DNA from: Oscillospiraceae bacterium
GTDB taxonomy: Bacteria; Bacillota_A; Clostridia; Oscillospirales; Oscillospiraceae
Reading direction: 5' to 3'
Length of the DNA: 6,300 nucleotides
Assembly (NCBI GenBank): GCA_016302015.1
Contig: JAEDOJ010000094.1
Location: forward strand, 1 to 6,300
The stretch's first letter is position 1. The number at the start of each line of letters is the position of its first letter. Below the pieces are notes generated by a model. That model saw nothing but the letters and a program-made list of their open reading frames with translations, was not told the origin of the DNA and did not search any database. Below, piece after piece: positions 1 to 6,153 of the stretch. Both the position numbers and the translations under genes were made by a program.

Positions 1-39
1 ACCCACCTCCCCTTACACAGGGGAGGCTTTGGCTTGTGC
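1..39. repeat. Diverged copy of the palindromic intergenic repeat
   Basis: The segment holds an 8-bp perfect stem (6-13 with 19-26, CCTCCCCT/AGGGGAGG, 5-nt loop) followed by CTTTGGCTTGTG. The layout CCAC, CTCCC-type arm, loop, GGGGAG arm, CTTT(C/G)GGCTT matches the 47-bp units at 6012-6153, so it appears to be a diverged member of the same family. There is no T-run after the hairpin on either strand, so it does not look like a simple intrinsic terminator for the minus-strand gene that ends at 67. It may begin before the window. Confidence 0.6.
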
Positions 40-66
40 GAATCTGACACTTTTTTAACGGCCTCT

Positions 67-579
67 TTACTCCTCAAACAGCAGGCGCAGGGCAATGATC
101 CGGCCCTCCGAATCTCTCCGAACCGAGACCGGGTAAGCGCCGTCGCCGTAGCCTGCGGGCGCCCAGAAGGCGTCCCGACCCTCCAGCTTTTTGCGGAAAT
201 ACCCCGGGCCCTCCGGACTGCCCCAGCCCTGAGCGGACATCCAGTCGATCAGGTCTCCCCATTGACTGCCCACGAAATCCGGCTTGTCGTGGAAGAAGCC
301 TGCCAGACCGGAATCCACGCAGATGGTTTTTACGACCTCCCAGTCCTCCCTCAGAAGGGCGGCGGGAGAGAGGGGGACGGTTTCATGACAGATCGCAAGC
401 CCCCAGGTGCCCTGGTCGCCCTCCCCGTTCCTGCCGCCCATGACCCAGCAGTCATAGGCGCCGGGAAGAAGATCGGTCAATGTAATACGGCATCGTTCCG
501 ACTTTTTATAGCAGGGATCGGTCACGTCCACGGAGCCTTCCAGCCCCATCTGACCAACCTTGCTGATTGTGTAGTTCAC
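67..579 (-). CDS. Uncharacterised small protein with DPCY / VDSGLAGFF / GYGDGAYPV motifs
   Basis: This encodes a soluble protein of about 171 residues with no signal peptide or membrane segment. Three conserved-looking blocks stand out: VDVTDPCY near the N-terminus, CVDSGLAGFF in the middle, and GYGDGAYPV close to the C-terminal strand GRIIALRLLF. This order resembles a family of bacterial and phage proteins of unknown function (DUF4241-like); the assignment comes from memory of the motifs and is tentative. Three starts are possible: GTG at 588, ATG at 585 and GTG at 579. The Shine-Dalgarno match GAGGTGAT lies at 591-584, overlapping the first two starts, and only GTG 579 is properly spaced from it (AGGTGA, 5 nt gap), so 579 is preferred. 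The gene is transcribed away from the two-component operon and has no visible partner. Coding is supported by an uninterrupted frame and the motif structure. The function is unknown. Confidence 0.75.
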   Translation of the reverse strand: MNYTISKVGQMGLEGSVDVTDPCYKKSERCRITLTDLLPGAYDCWVMGGRNGEGDQGTWGLAICHETVPLSPAALLREDWEVVKTICVDSGLAGFFHDKPDFVGSQWGDLIDWMSAQGWGSPEGPGYFRKKLEGRDAFWAPAGYGDGAYPVSVRRDSEGRIIALRLLFEE

Positions 580-597
580 AGCCATCACCTCAGGTTT

Positions 598-625
598 ATC
601 CTATCAGATTTTCCGGGAAATTCAA
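598..625 (-). promoter_or_regulatory. Possible promoter of the minus-strand gene
   Basis: Reading the minus strand, TTGAAT (625-620) and TAGGAT (603-598) are separated by 16 nt. Each matches the sigma-A consensus at 4 of 6 positions. The start of transcription would fall near 591, right at the ribosome binding site, giving a very short leader; this is a weakness of the call. The -35 element lies in the 613-638 dyad, partly in its loop. Confidence 0.3.
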
Positions 626-644
626 CTGCTTTTCCCGGTTTTTT
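613..644 (+). terminator. Hairpin with T-tail in the divergent intergenic region (terminator or operator dyad)
   Basis: CCGGGAAA (613-620) pairs perfectly with TTTCCCGG (631-638) around a 10-nt loop and is followed by six T (639-644). This is the form of a rho-independent terminator reading in the plus direction; the minus direction lacks a good T-run. No plus-strand gene precedes it in the window, so it would stop only read-through or antisense transcription across the 67-579 gene. The same dyad overlaps the candidate minus promoter, so an operator role is an alternative. Confidence 0.55.
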
Positions 645-683
645 ACAATTTGTTCATCCAAACGGCGTTTTTGGGGTTATAAT
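642..683 (+). promoter_or_regulatory. Promoter of the response regulator operon
   Basis: A perfect -10 box TATAAT lies at 678-683. Transcription would start near 690, giving a leader of about 26 nt before the GTG start at 716. No good -35 hexamer is found 16-18 nt upstream (CATCCA at 17 nt). Instead, TTTACA (642-647) and TTCATC (653-658) sit 11 bp apart, the spacing expected for an OmpR/PhoB-type regulator dimer. An activator-dependent, possibly autoregulated promoter is inferred, not shown. Confidence 0.5.
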
Positions 684-715
684 GAGTACAGACAAAGAAA
701 GAGAGGAGCAGGATC

Positions 716-1405
716 GTGGAGCATACGGTTTTGATTGTAGAGGATGACCGCAATATTGCGGATCTTTTGCGTTTATATTTGGAGAAGGAGGGCTATCAGA
801 CCGCCCTTGCCTTTGACGGCCTGACGGGTCTGGAAAAATTCCGGGAGGTACAGCCGATTCTGGTGCTTTTGGACGTGATGCTGCCGGGCATGGACGGGTG
901 GGGCGTGTGCCGTACCATCCGTGGGGAGTCCAAGACCCCCATTATCATGCTCACCGCCAAGAGTGAGACGGAAAACAAGGTCATGGGACTGAAGGCCGGG
1001 GCGGACGACTATATCACCAAGCCCTTTGAGATGAAGGAGGTGCTGGCCCGCATCGAGGCGGTGCTCCGCCGCAGCGGCGTGGAGCCAACCAAGGCCGCCA
1101 GACGGCTGACCTTCGACAAGCTGGTCATCGATATGGACGCCTTTGAGCTGACGGTGGACGGGAACAAGGTTCCCACGCCCCCCAAGGAGATGGAGCTGCT
1201 GTATCATCTGGCCTCCACGCCCAACCGGGTTTACACCCGAAATCAGCTTCTGGACGAGGTCTGGGGCTTTGACTATTTCGGCGATACCCGGACGGTGGAC
1301 GTGCATATCAAGCGTCTGCGGGAGAAGCTGGAGGGCGTGTCCACCCAGTGGGAGCTGAAAACCGTGTGGTCGGTGGGCTACAAGTTTGAGGTCAACGGGA
1401 AATGA
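716..1405 (+). CDS. OmpR/PhoP-family two-component response regulator
   Basis: This is a cytoplasmic DNA-binding regulator of 229 residues, the normal length for the OmpR/PhoB family. The receiver domain spans about residues 3-115: acidic pair D10/D11, phosphoacceptor D53 in LLDVMLPGMDG, T80 in MLTAK, and K102 in ITKPF. The C-terminal winged helix covers about 131-226, with the typical GDTRTVDVHIKRLREKLE recognition region and the SVGYKF wing. The start is GTG 716, preceded by AGGAG at 704-708 with a 7-nt gap. Its stop overlaps the start of the kinase gene (ATGA, 1402-1405), so the two are translationally coupled and almost certainly a cognate pair. By overall type it resembles PhoP/WalR/CssR regulators, but the target genes cannot be told from sequence. 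All catalytic residues are present. Confidence 0.96.
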   Translation: MEHTVLIVEDDRNIADLLRLYLEKEGYQTALAFDGLTGLEKFREVQPILVLLDVMLPGMDGWGVCRTIRGESKTPIIMLTAKSETENKVMGLKAGADDYITKPFEMKEVLARIEAVLRRSGVEPTKAARRLTFDKLVIDMDAFELTVDGNKVPTPPKEMELLYHLASTPNRVYTRNQLLDEVWGFDYFGDTRTVDVHIKRLREKLEGVSTQWELKTVWSVGYKFEVNGK

Positions 1406-2820
1406 AGACGACGTTCCGCAGACAGTTGACCCTGATCATCTGTCTGCTGCTGGCCGCCACCACCCTGATCGGGATTTCCTTCAGCGCGGTGTTCACCCGC
1501 TATATTGAGGAGGAAAAGCTGACCTCCATGCAGACCACGGCAAATTCCGTGGCGGCTCTGGTGGAGGCCTATTCCGCCTCCTACCTGAACGACTGGCGGT
1601 TCCGTACCAATCTGGCGGTGGCCTCCAATGCTTCGGACTGCGACATTGTCCTGTGCGACGCGGAAGGCTCCGTGCGGATCTGCGCCCAGGATCTACAGGT
1701 CTGCACCCATCTGGGGCACAGTCTGGGCAAGACCACGGCGAAACGGATTTTTGAAGAGGGGGGAGGGGTTGTCTCCTCCGCCGCCACCCGGATCTACGGC
1801 AGCGAGCGGCTGGGGGTGGCGGTTCCGGCGGTCTCGGAGGACGGAACCAGAATCTGCATCGTGATGGTATCTCTGGAGCGTTCCACCCTCTACAGTCTGA
1901 CGGGCAGGACGCTGCAGATTTTCCTGCTGGTTGCGCTGCTGGTGCTGGCGCTGACCCTGATGATGACGCCGTATCTGACCCGCCGGGAAACCAAACCCAT
2001 TCGGGATATGGCGGCGGCGGCCAGACAGATTGCCCACGGCAATCTGAACCTCCGGATTCCCACGGACTATCAGAACGAGGAAATCCAGGAACTGGCGGTG
2101 GCGTTTAATAATATGACCCGGGCACTGCAGAATTCCGAAACCATCCGTCAGGAATTTGTGGCCAATGTGAGTCATGAGCTGAAAACCCCCATGACCACCA
2201 TCGCCGGGTATATGGACGGAATGCTGGACGGCACCATCCCGGAGGAGAAGTACCATTATTATATGGAGCTGGTTGCCACGGAGGTGCGCCGGCTGTCCCG
2301 GCTGGTGCGGAGTATGCTGGAAATTTCCCGCCTGAAGGATCAGGGAATCCCGGCGGATAAGCTGCGGGATTTCGACATCTGCGAGGCTGCGGGACAGGCG
2401 CTGCTCTGTTTTGAGCAGCGGATCAACCGGAAGGAACTGAACGTTGAAGTGGATATGCCGGAGGTTGGCCTGTACGTCCGGGGGATGGAGGACGCCATCA
2501 CCCAGGTGCTGCACAACCTCATTGACAACGCGGTGAAGTTTATCAATGAAAAGGGCACCCTGTCCGTCCGGGTGCAGGAGCGGGGAAACAGCGCGGTGAT
2601 CTCTGTGGGGAATACAGGCCCCACCATTGCGCCGGAGGAGCTGCCTCTGATTTTCGACCGCTTCCATAAAACGGACAAGAGCCGTTCCACGGATCGGGAC
2701 GGCGTAGGTCTGGGTCTTTATATTGTAAAAACCATCGTCCTTGCCCACGGGGAGGATATTTATGTCACCAGCCGTGACGGCAAGACGGAGTTTACCTTTA
2801 CCATGTCCCTGAGCACGTAA
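1402..2820 (+). CDS. Membrane sensor histidine kinase (HAMP-HisKA-HATPase)
   Basis: The 472-residue product should phosphorylate the regulator encoded just upstream. TM1 is at about residues 8-32 and TM2 at about 171-191, bracketing an extracytoplasmic sensor domain of about 135 residues. A HAMP linker follows (about 192-244). The HisKA domain has phosphoacceptor H258 in VSHELKTP. The ATPase domain has the N box HNLIDNAVKF (371-380), the F box IFDRFHKTD and the G2 box GVGLGLYIV (434-442). The G1 box reads NTGPT (404-408) instead of DxGxG; I recall Asn variants of this kind in other Firmicutes kinases, so activity is still expected. The sensor domain has C80, C85, C94 and C101 followed by H103 and H106, possibly a metal or redox site. 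There is no PAS domain, unlike WalK. The start overlaps the previous stop; a modest GAGGT lies at 1388-1392. The signal sensed is unknown. Confidence 0.95.
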   Translation: MKTTFRRQLTLIICLLLAATTLIGISFSAVFTRYIEEEKLTSMQTTANSVAALVEAYSASYLNDWRFRTNLAVASNASDCDIVLCDAEGSVRICAQDLQVCTHLGHSLGKTTAKRIFEEGGGVVSSAATRIYGSERLGVAVPAVSEDGTRICIVMVSLERSTLYSLTGRTLQIFLLVALLVLALTLMMTPYLTRRETKPIRDMAAAARQIAHGNLNLRIPTDYQNEEIQELAVAFNNMTRALQNSETIRQEFVANVSHELKTPMTTIAGYMDGMLDGTIPEEKYHYYMELVATEVRRLSRLVRSMLEISRLKDQGIPADKLRDFDICEAAGQALLCFEQRINRKELNVEVDMPEVGLYVRGMEDAITQVLHNLIDNAVKFINEKGTLSVRVQERGNSAVISVGNTGPTIAPEELPLIFDRFHKTDKSRSTDRDGVGLGLYIVKTIVLAHGEDIYVTSRDGKTEFTFTMSLST

Positions 2821-2836
2821 GAAAGGAGGGATCGCA

Positions 2837-3895
2837 ATGGAAGAACCGAGGAAGCCCCGGGAGGAGCTGGGGGAAATGCCGGATTATTTCGGCACCGGCC
2901 GTCAGCCCCGGCGGGAAGAGAACCATTATACCCTGCGGACGATTTTGCTTCTGGTGCTGTTGGGGGCGAATCTGGTCACCATAGCGATCTATCTGGGGAT
3001 GCAGCAGGGGAAGAAAACCTGGGCGGAGACCCTGCAGAGCAGCCGGGAGCTGATCCTGAGCCTGAAGGAAAATCTTTCCGACCGGAAGGAGGTTACCGCC
3101 TTCACTCCCGGCGGGAAGCGTCTGGACCGGGAGGAATTGTATGCGCAGGTGTCCGAGGGGATGACTCAGATTGTCGCTCAGGCGCCGGGCTATGCCCAGA
3201 CGGGGATCGGCGTCATCCTGACCACGGACGGCTACATCCTCACCAATTCCCATATCATTGAGGATGCGGACGCCCTTTCCGTCACCCTCTCCGACGGCAG
3301 GGAGCGGACGGCGCTCTATGTGGGAGCGGACGAGCAGACGGATCTGGCGGTTCTGAAGATTGAGGAGGACGATCTGACTCCCGCCGTGCTGGGGAACGTC
3401 TCCGGGCTTACGCCGGGAGAGAGCCTCTACCTCCTTGGCTCCATGAAGGAGGAGGCGCTGAAGGCCACCACCCTGACCGAGCTGAAGGACGAGACCTTCC
3501 ACGGTGCGGTGATCAACCAGTGGGGGCAGATCATCTACTTCGGCAGGGAAAACGGCAACCCGGTCTCCATGCAGGAGGCGGGGACGCTGGCCTGCGAGCT
3601 GATTCAGTACGGCTGCGTCAGCCGGCAGACGGATCTGGGACTGCAGGTCAGCGACCTGGAGGAGGTAGAGCGGCGGTACTGGGAGCTGCCGGAGGGGGTC
3701 GTGATTGATCAGGCCGCCATCAACGGCAGCGGCTATCAGGCGGGGCTGCGGGCCGGGGATTTGATCACCGGCGTGGGCGGCAGACAGATCCGCAATACCC
3801 AGGACTTCCATCAGGCGGTGGAGGCCTGCGAGGGGCCAATGACCGTGGATTTTTACCGAAAAGGACAGGAATATCAGGTGGAGATCACACCTTGA
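2837..3895 (+). CDS. Membrane-anchored HtrA-like PDZ protein, probable pseudoprotease
   Basis: This 352-residue protein has a charged cytoplasmic N-terminus (1-31), one membrane helix (about 33-54), a short helical linker, a trypsin-like HtrA domain (about 100-260) and a PDZ domain (about 266-350), so the enzyme-like part lies outside the cell membrane. The first protease barrel is well kept: IGVILTTDGYILTNSHIIEDA contains the catalytic H139, and TDLAVLKI contains D169. The serine motif GNSGGPLVN is not present: the equivalent position reads ETFHGAVIN (219-227), with F221 where the serine should be. Only about 21 residues separate LYLLG from GAVIN, far fewer than in active HtrA proteins, so part of the second barrel is also missing. 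The frame is continuous and the downstream part (GQIIYFG, PDZ) is intact, which argues against a recent frameshift. AGGAGG at 2824-2829 lies 7 nt before ATG 2837, and the gene begins 16 nt after the kinase stop. A chaperone, binding or sensing role in envelope stress is inferred. Confidence 0.88.
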   Translation: MEEPRKPREELGEMPDYFGTGRQPRREENHYTLRTILLLVLLGANLVTIAIYLGMQQGKKTWAETLQSSRELILSLKENLSDRKEVTAFTPGGKRLDREELYAQVSEGMTQIVAQAPGYAQTGIGVILTTDGYILTNSHIIEDADALSVTLSDGRERTALYVGADEQTDLAVLKIEEDDLTPAVLGNVSGLTPGESLYLLGSMKEEALKATTLTELKDETFHGAVINQWGQIIYFGRENGNPVSMQEAGTLACELIQYGCVSRQTDLGLQVSDLEEVERRYWELPEGVVIDQAAINGSGYQAGLRAGDLITGVGGRQIRNTQDFHQAVEACEGPMTVDFYRKGQEYQVEITP

Positions 3896-3908
3896 AAGGA
3901 GAAAAGAA

Positions 3909-5324
3909 ATGAGAGTGTTGGAAAATGTTCAGCCTGCGGAGGCGCTGCGGTATTTTGAGGAGATTTGCGCCATTCCCCACGGCTCCCGGGATACCAAAAG
4001 GATTTCGGATTATCTGGTGGACTTTGCAAAGACCCACGGCCTGCGCTATGTGCAGGACGCCAGTAATAATGTGGTGATTTTTAAGGAAGCCTCTCCCGGC
4101 TATGAAAACCATCCCACGGTGATTTTGCAGGGACATATGGATATGGTCTGCGAAAAGGACGGGGATTGTGATATCGATTTTTCCACCGACGGCCTGCGTC
4201 TGGTCACCGACGGCAGATATCTCTTTGCCAAAGGAACCACGCTGGGCGGGGACGACGGTATCGCCGTAGCCTATGCGTTGGCGATCCTGGCCTCTGAGGA
4301 GCTCCGGCATCCTCCCCTGGAAGCGGTGTTCACCGTGGATGAGGAAATCGGTATGCTGGGTGCGGAGGCCATGGATATGTCCGTTTTGCAGGGTCGAATC
4401 CTGCTGAATTGCGATTCTGAGGACGAAGGGGTGCTCACCGTGAGCTGTGCCGGCGGCGCCACCTCCTGCCTGACCAAGGAGGTCAAACGGGAGGCAGTGA
4501 GCGGTCAGGTCTGGCGCATGGGCGTGAAAGCCCTCACCGGCGGTCACAGCGGCGTGGAGATCAACAAGGGTCGTGCCAACGCCAACAAGGTGCTGGCGAA
4601 AATTCTGGAGGGTCTGCCTGTCCGGCTGATCTCCATGGACGGCGGCAGCAAGGATAATGCCATTCCCAGAGCCAGCGAGGCGTTGGTGGTGGGACAGGAA
4701 CCCAGGGCGGCGTTTTTTGCAAGGGCGGAGGAAGTGAAAAAGACCCTTCCCGAGACGGAGACGGCGGTGGTGTTCTACTGTGAGCCGGGGGAAAGCGACC
4801 TGCTGCCCATGACCGCCTCCTGCAGCGGGGAGGTCATCGCCCTGCTGAACGCTCTGCCCAACGGGGTGCAGGCCATGAGCCGGGATATTCCCGGTCTGGT
4901 GCAGACCTCTTTGAATCTGGGCATTCTCACCACCTCTGAAGCCCGGGTCACCATGACCTTCTCCGTCCGCAGCTCCGTCAATGAGGAAAAGCGGGAGCTG
5001 ACCGGCAAGCTGGCCACGGTTGGCGAAGCCTTTGGAGCGGCCTACAGTGAGTCCGGCGCCTATCCCGCATGGGAATATCGGAAGGAATCCCGCCTCCGGG
5101 ACACCATGGCGGCGTCCTATGAAAAGCTGTTTGGGGAAAAGCCCATGGTGGAGGCGATCCATGCGGGACTGGAGTGCGGAATTTTCTGCGACCGTCTGCC
5201 CGGACTGGATGCGGTGTCCTTCGGCCCCCAGATGCACGATATCCATACCAGCCGGGAGCGGCTGGATCTGGTTTCCGTGGAGCGAACCTGGAGATTGCTG
5301 GTGGATGTGCTGAGTCAGTTATAA
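3909..5324 (+). CDS. pepD: Aminoacyl-histidine dipeptidase (PepD, M20C family)
   Basis: This is a cytoplasmic two-zinc dipeptidase that cleaves Xaa-His and related dipeptides, supplying amino acids. At 471 residues it is close to the usual family length. Visible residues in order are H76 and D78 in QGHMDMV, bridging D115 in LGGDDG, the catalytic base E145 with ligand E146 in VDEEIG, D169 in NCDSEDEG, H213 in GGHSGVEI of the lid/dimerisation domain, and the final ligand H446 in DIHTSRE. The set is complete, so the enzyme should be active. The N-terminal signature (FEEICAIPHGSRDT) is typical of PepD, not of PepT or PepV. AAGGAG at 3896-3901 lies 7 nt before ATG 3909, and only 13 nt separate it from the preceding stop, so it is probably the fourth gene of the operon. 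No terminator is seen between its stop and the rubrerythrin promoter. Confidence 0.95.
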   Translation: MRVLENVQPAEALRYFEEICAIPHGSRDTKRISDYLVDFAKTHGLRYVQDASNNVVIFKEASPGYENHPTVILQGHMDMVCEKDGDCDIDFSTDGLRLVTDGRYLFAKGTTLGGDDGIAVAYALAILASEELRHPPLEAVFTVDEEIGMLGAEAMDMSVLQGRILLNCDSEDEGVLTVSCAGGATSCLTKEVKREAVSGQVWRMGVKALTGGHSGVEINKGRANANKVLAKILEGLPVRLISMDGGSKDNAIPRASEALVVGQEPRAAFFARAEEVKKTLPETETAVVFYCEPGESDLLPMTASCSGEVIALLNALPNGVQAMSRDIPGLVQTSLNLGILTTSEARVTMTFSVRSSVNEEKRELTGKLATVGEAFGAAYSESGAYPAWEYRKESRLRDTMAASYEKLFGEKPMVEAIHAGLECGIFCDRLPGLDAVSFGPQMHDIHTSRERLDLVSVERTWRLLVDVLSQL

Positions 5325-5332
5325 AAAATCAT

Positions 5333-5361
5333 TTGTAAATTTTCGGAAAATGTGGTAAAAT
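5333..5361 (+). promoter_or_regulatory. Sigma-A-type promoter of the rubrerythrin gene
   Basis: TTGTAA (5333-5338) and TAAAAT (5356-5361) are 17 nt apart, with a TGG extended -10 element (5353-5355). The start of transcription would be near 5368, giving a leader of about 26 nt that holds AAGGAGG at 5378-5384, 9 nt before ATG 5394. A small dyad ATTTT-CGG-AAAAT (5339-5351) fills the spacer and may be an operator. It is not a recognisable PerR box. Confidence 0.7.
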
Positions 5362-5393
5362 ACAGATATCTTATATGAAGGAGGAGTATTTTT

Positions 5394-5930
5394 ATGGGTA
5401 AGTATACCGGAACCAAGACGGAGGCCAATCTCCGCGCGGCCTTTGCCGGGGAATCTCAGGCACGCAACAGCTATACCTACTTTGCATCCAGAGCGAAGAA
5501 GGACGGCTTTGAGCAGATCGCTGCTCTGTTCCTGAAGACGGCGGACAACGAGAAGGAGCATGCCAAGCTGTGGCTCAAGGAGCTGGAGGGCATCGGTACC
5601 ACCGCTGAGAATCTGGCCGCAGCCGCCGCCGGAGAAAACTACGAGTGGACGGATATGTACGAGGGCTTTGCCAAGGATGCGGAGGAGGAAGGCTTCCCGG
5701 AGCTGGCAGCCAAGTTCCGTATGGTGGCCGCCATTGAGAAGCACCATGAGGAGCGGTACCGTGCGCTGCTGAAGAACGTGGAGACCGCCAAGGTCTTCGA
5801 GAAGAGCGAGGTCACGGTTTGGGAATGCCGCAACTGCGGTCATATTGTGGTTGGCGTCAAGGCTCCCGAGGTCTGCCCCACCTGCAACCATCCCCAGAGC
5901 TTCTTTGAGGTTCACGCAGAGAATTATTAA
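5394..5930 (+). CDS. rbr: Rubrerythrin
   Basis: This is a cytoplasmic non-haem iron peroxidase that reduces hydrogen peroxide in anaerobes, taking electrons through its own rubredoxin centre. The 178-residue protein has an N-terminal four-helix diiron domain (about 1-135) with E20, the E53-x2-H56 motif (NEKEH), an acidic third helix (D95-E99) and a second E-x2-H motif at E115/H118 (IEKHHEERY). A C-terminal rubredoxin-type domain follows, with iron-binding C145-x2-C148 (WECRNCGH) and C161-x2-C164 (VCPTCNHP). All metal-binding motifs are intact, and the domain order is the classical one, not the reversed form. It is slightly shorter than the well-known Desulfovibrio enzyme. It has its own promoter and terminators, so it is a single-gene unit downstream of pepD, though read-through from pepD remains possible. 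Confidence 0.97.
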   Translation: MGKYTGTKTEANLRAAFAGESQARNSYTYFASRAKKDGFEQIAALFLKTADNEKEHAKLWLKELEGIGTTAENLAAAAAGENYEWTDMYEGFAKDAEEEGFPELAAKFRMVAAIEKHHEERYRALLKNVETAKVFEKSEVTVWECRNCGHIVVGVKAPEVCPTCNHPQSFFEVHAENY

Positions 5931-5937
5931 AGCAAAG

Positions 5938-5970
5938 AGAAGGACGTGGTTCGGTTGACCACGTCCTTTT
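5938..5970 (+). terminator. Rho-independent terminator of rbr, first of a tandem pair
   Basis: A perfect 11-bp stem AAGGACGTGGT/ACCACGTCCTT (5940-5950 with 5958-5968), extended by a G-T and an A-T pair, has a 7-nt loop and runs into TTTT. It begins 7 nt after the rbr stop codon. This is the main transcription stop for rubrerythrin. Confidence 0.85.
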
Positions 5971-5978
5971 CCGCAAAA

Positions 5979-6011
5979 AGAAGGGCGTGGTTCGAATGAC
6001 CACGTCCTTTT
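5979..6011. terminator. Second, duplicated terminator hairpin
   Basis: This is a near copy of the preceding hairpin with a 41-bp period; 32 of 35 positions match (5938-5972 against 5979-6013). Arms 5981-5991 and 5999-6009 pair with one G-T wobble at 5985/6005. The minus-strand side is followed by TTCTTTTT, so it can also stop transcription arriving from the right. It is a back-up or bidirectional terminator. Confidence 0.75.
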
Positions 6012-6153
6012 CCAAGGTTCCCTCTGATGTTCCGGGGGAGCCTCTCGATTTTGAGTATCCACGGCTCCCTCTGATGCACTGGGGAGCCTTTCGGCTTTGC
6101 AGCACCCACGGCTCCCTCTGATGTTCCGGGGGAGCCTCTCAGCTTTGTAATAT
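6012..6153. repeat. Three tandem 47-48 bp palindromic repeat units
   Basis: The units are 6012-6058, 6059-6105 and 6106-6153. Each begins CCACGGCTCCCTCTGATG (unit 1 has CCAAGGTTCCC), has a variable loop (TTCCG or CACT), then GGGGAGCC and CT(C/T)TC-G/A-GCTTTG. GGCTCCC pairs with GGGAGCC as a 7-bp stem, for example 6063-6069 with 6082-6088 in unit 2; the unit 1 changes keep the pairing through a G-T wobble. Unit 1 and unit 3 share the TTCCG loop, while unit 2 differs. No protein-coding signal is seen here: the open frames on the minus strand are only translations of the repeats. Confidence 0.85.

Noticed and set aside
34..747. Long plus-strand open frame opposite the 67-579 gene
   Set aside because: It is the antisense shadow of the minus-strand gene, crosses the hairpin and promoter, and its product has no family features.
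2602..2628. Kinase G1 box variant (NTGPT) as a sign of a dead kinase
   Set aside because: Asn in place of Asp at this box is, as I recall, common in active Firmicutes kinases; H258, the N box and the G2 box are intact.
1693..2748. Minus-strand open frame of 351 codons within the kinase gene
   Set aside because: The His/Gln/Arg-rich composition is typical of antisense of a GC-rich gene; the plus-strand kinase has all expected motifs.
3440..3520. Frameshift explaining the missing serine motif of the HtrA-like protein
   Set aside because: The frame is open throughout, residues on both sides align in the same frame with HtrA features, and no alternative frame shows a GNSGGP motif as far as I can see.
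2798..3811. Minus-strand open frame of 337 codons opposite the HtrA-like gene
   Set aside because: It is antisense to a recognisable PDZ/HtrA protein with a proper ribosome binding site; no domain is seen in the antisense product.
3885..5246. Minus-strand open frame of 453 codons opposite pepD
   Set aside because: It is antisense to a complete PepD with all metal ligands; the His/Gly/Gln-rich product has no recognisable domain.
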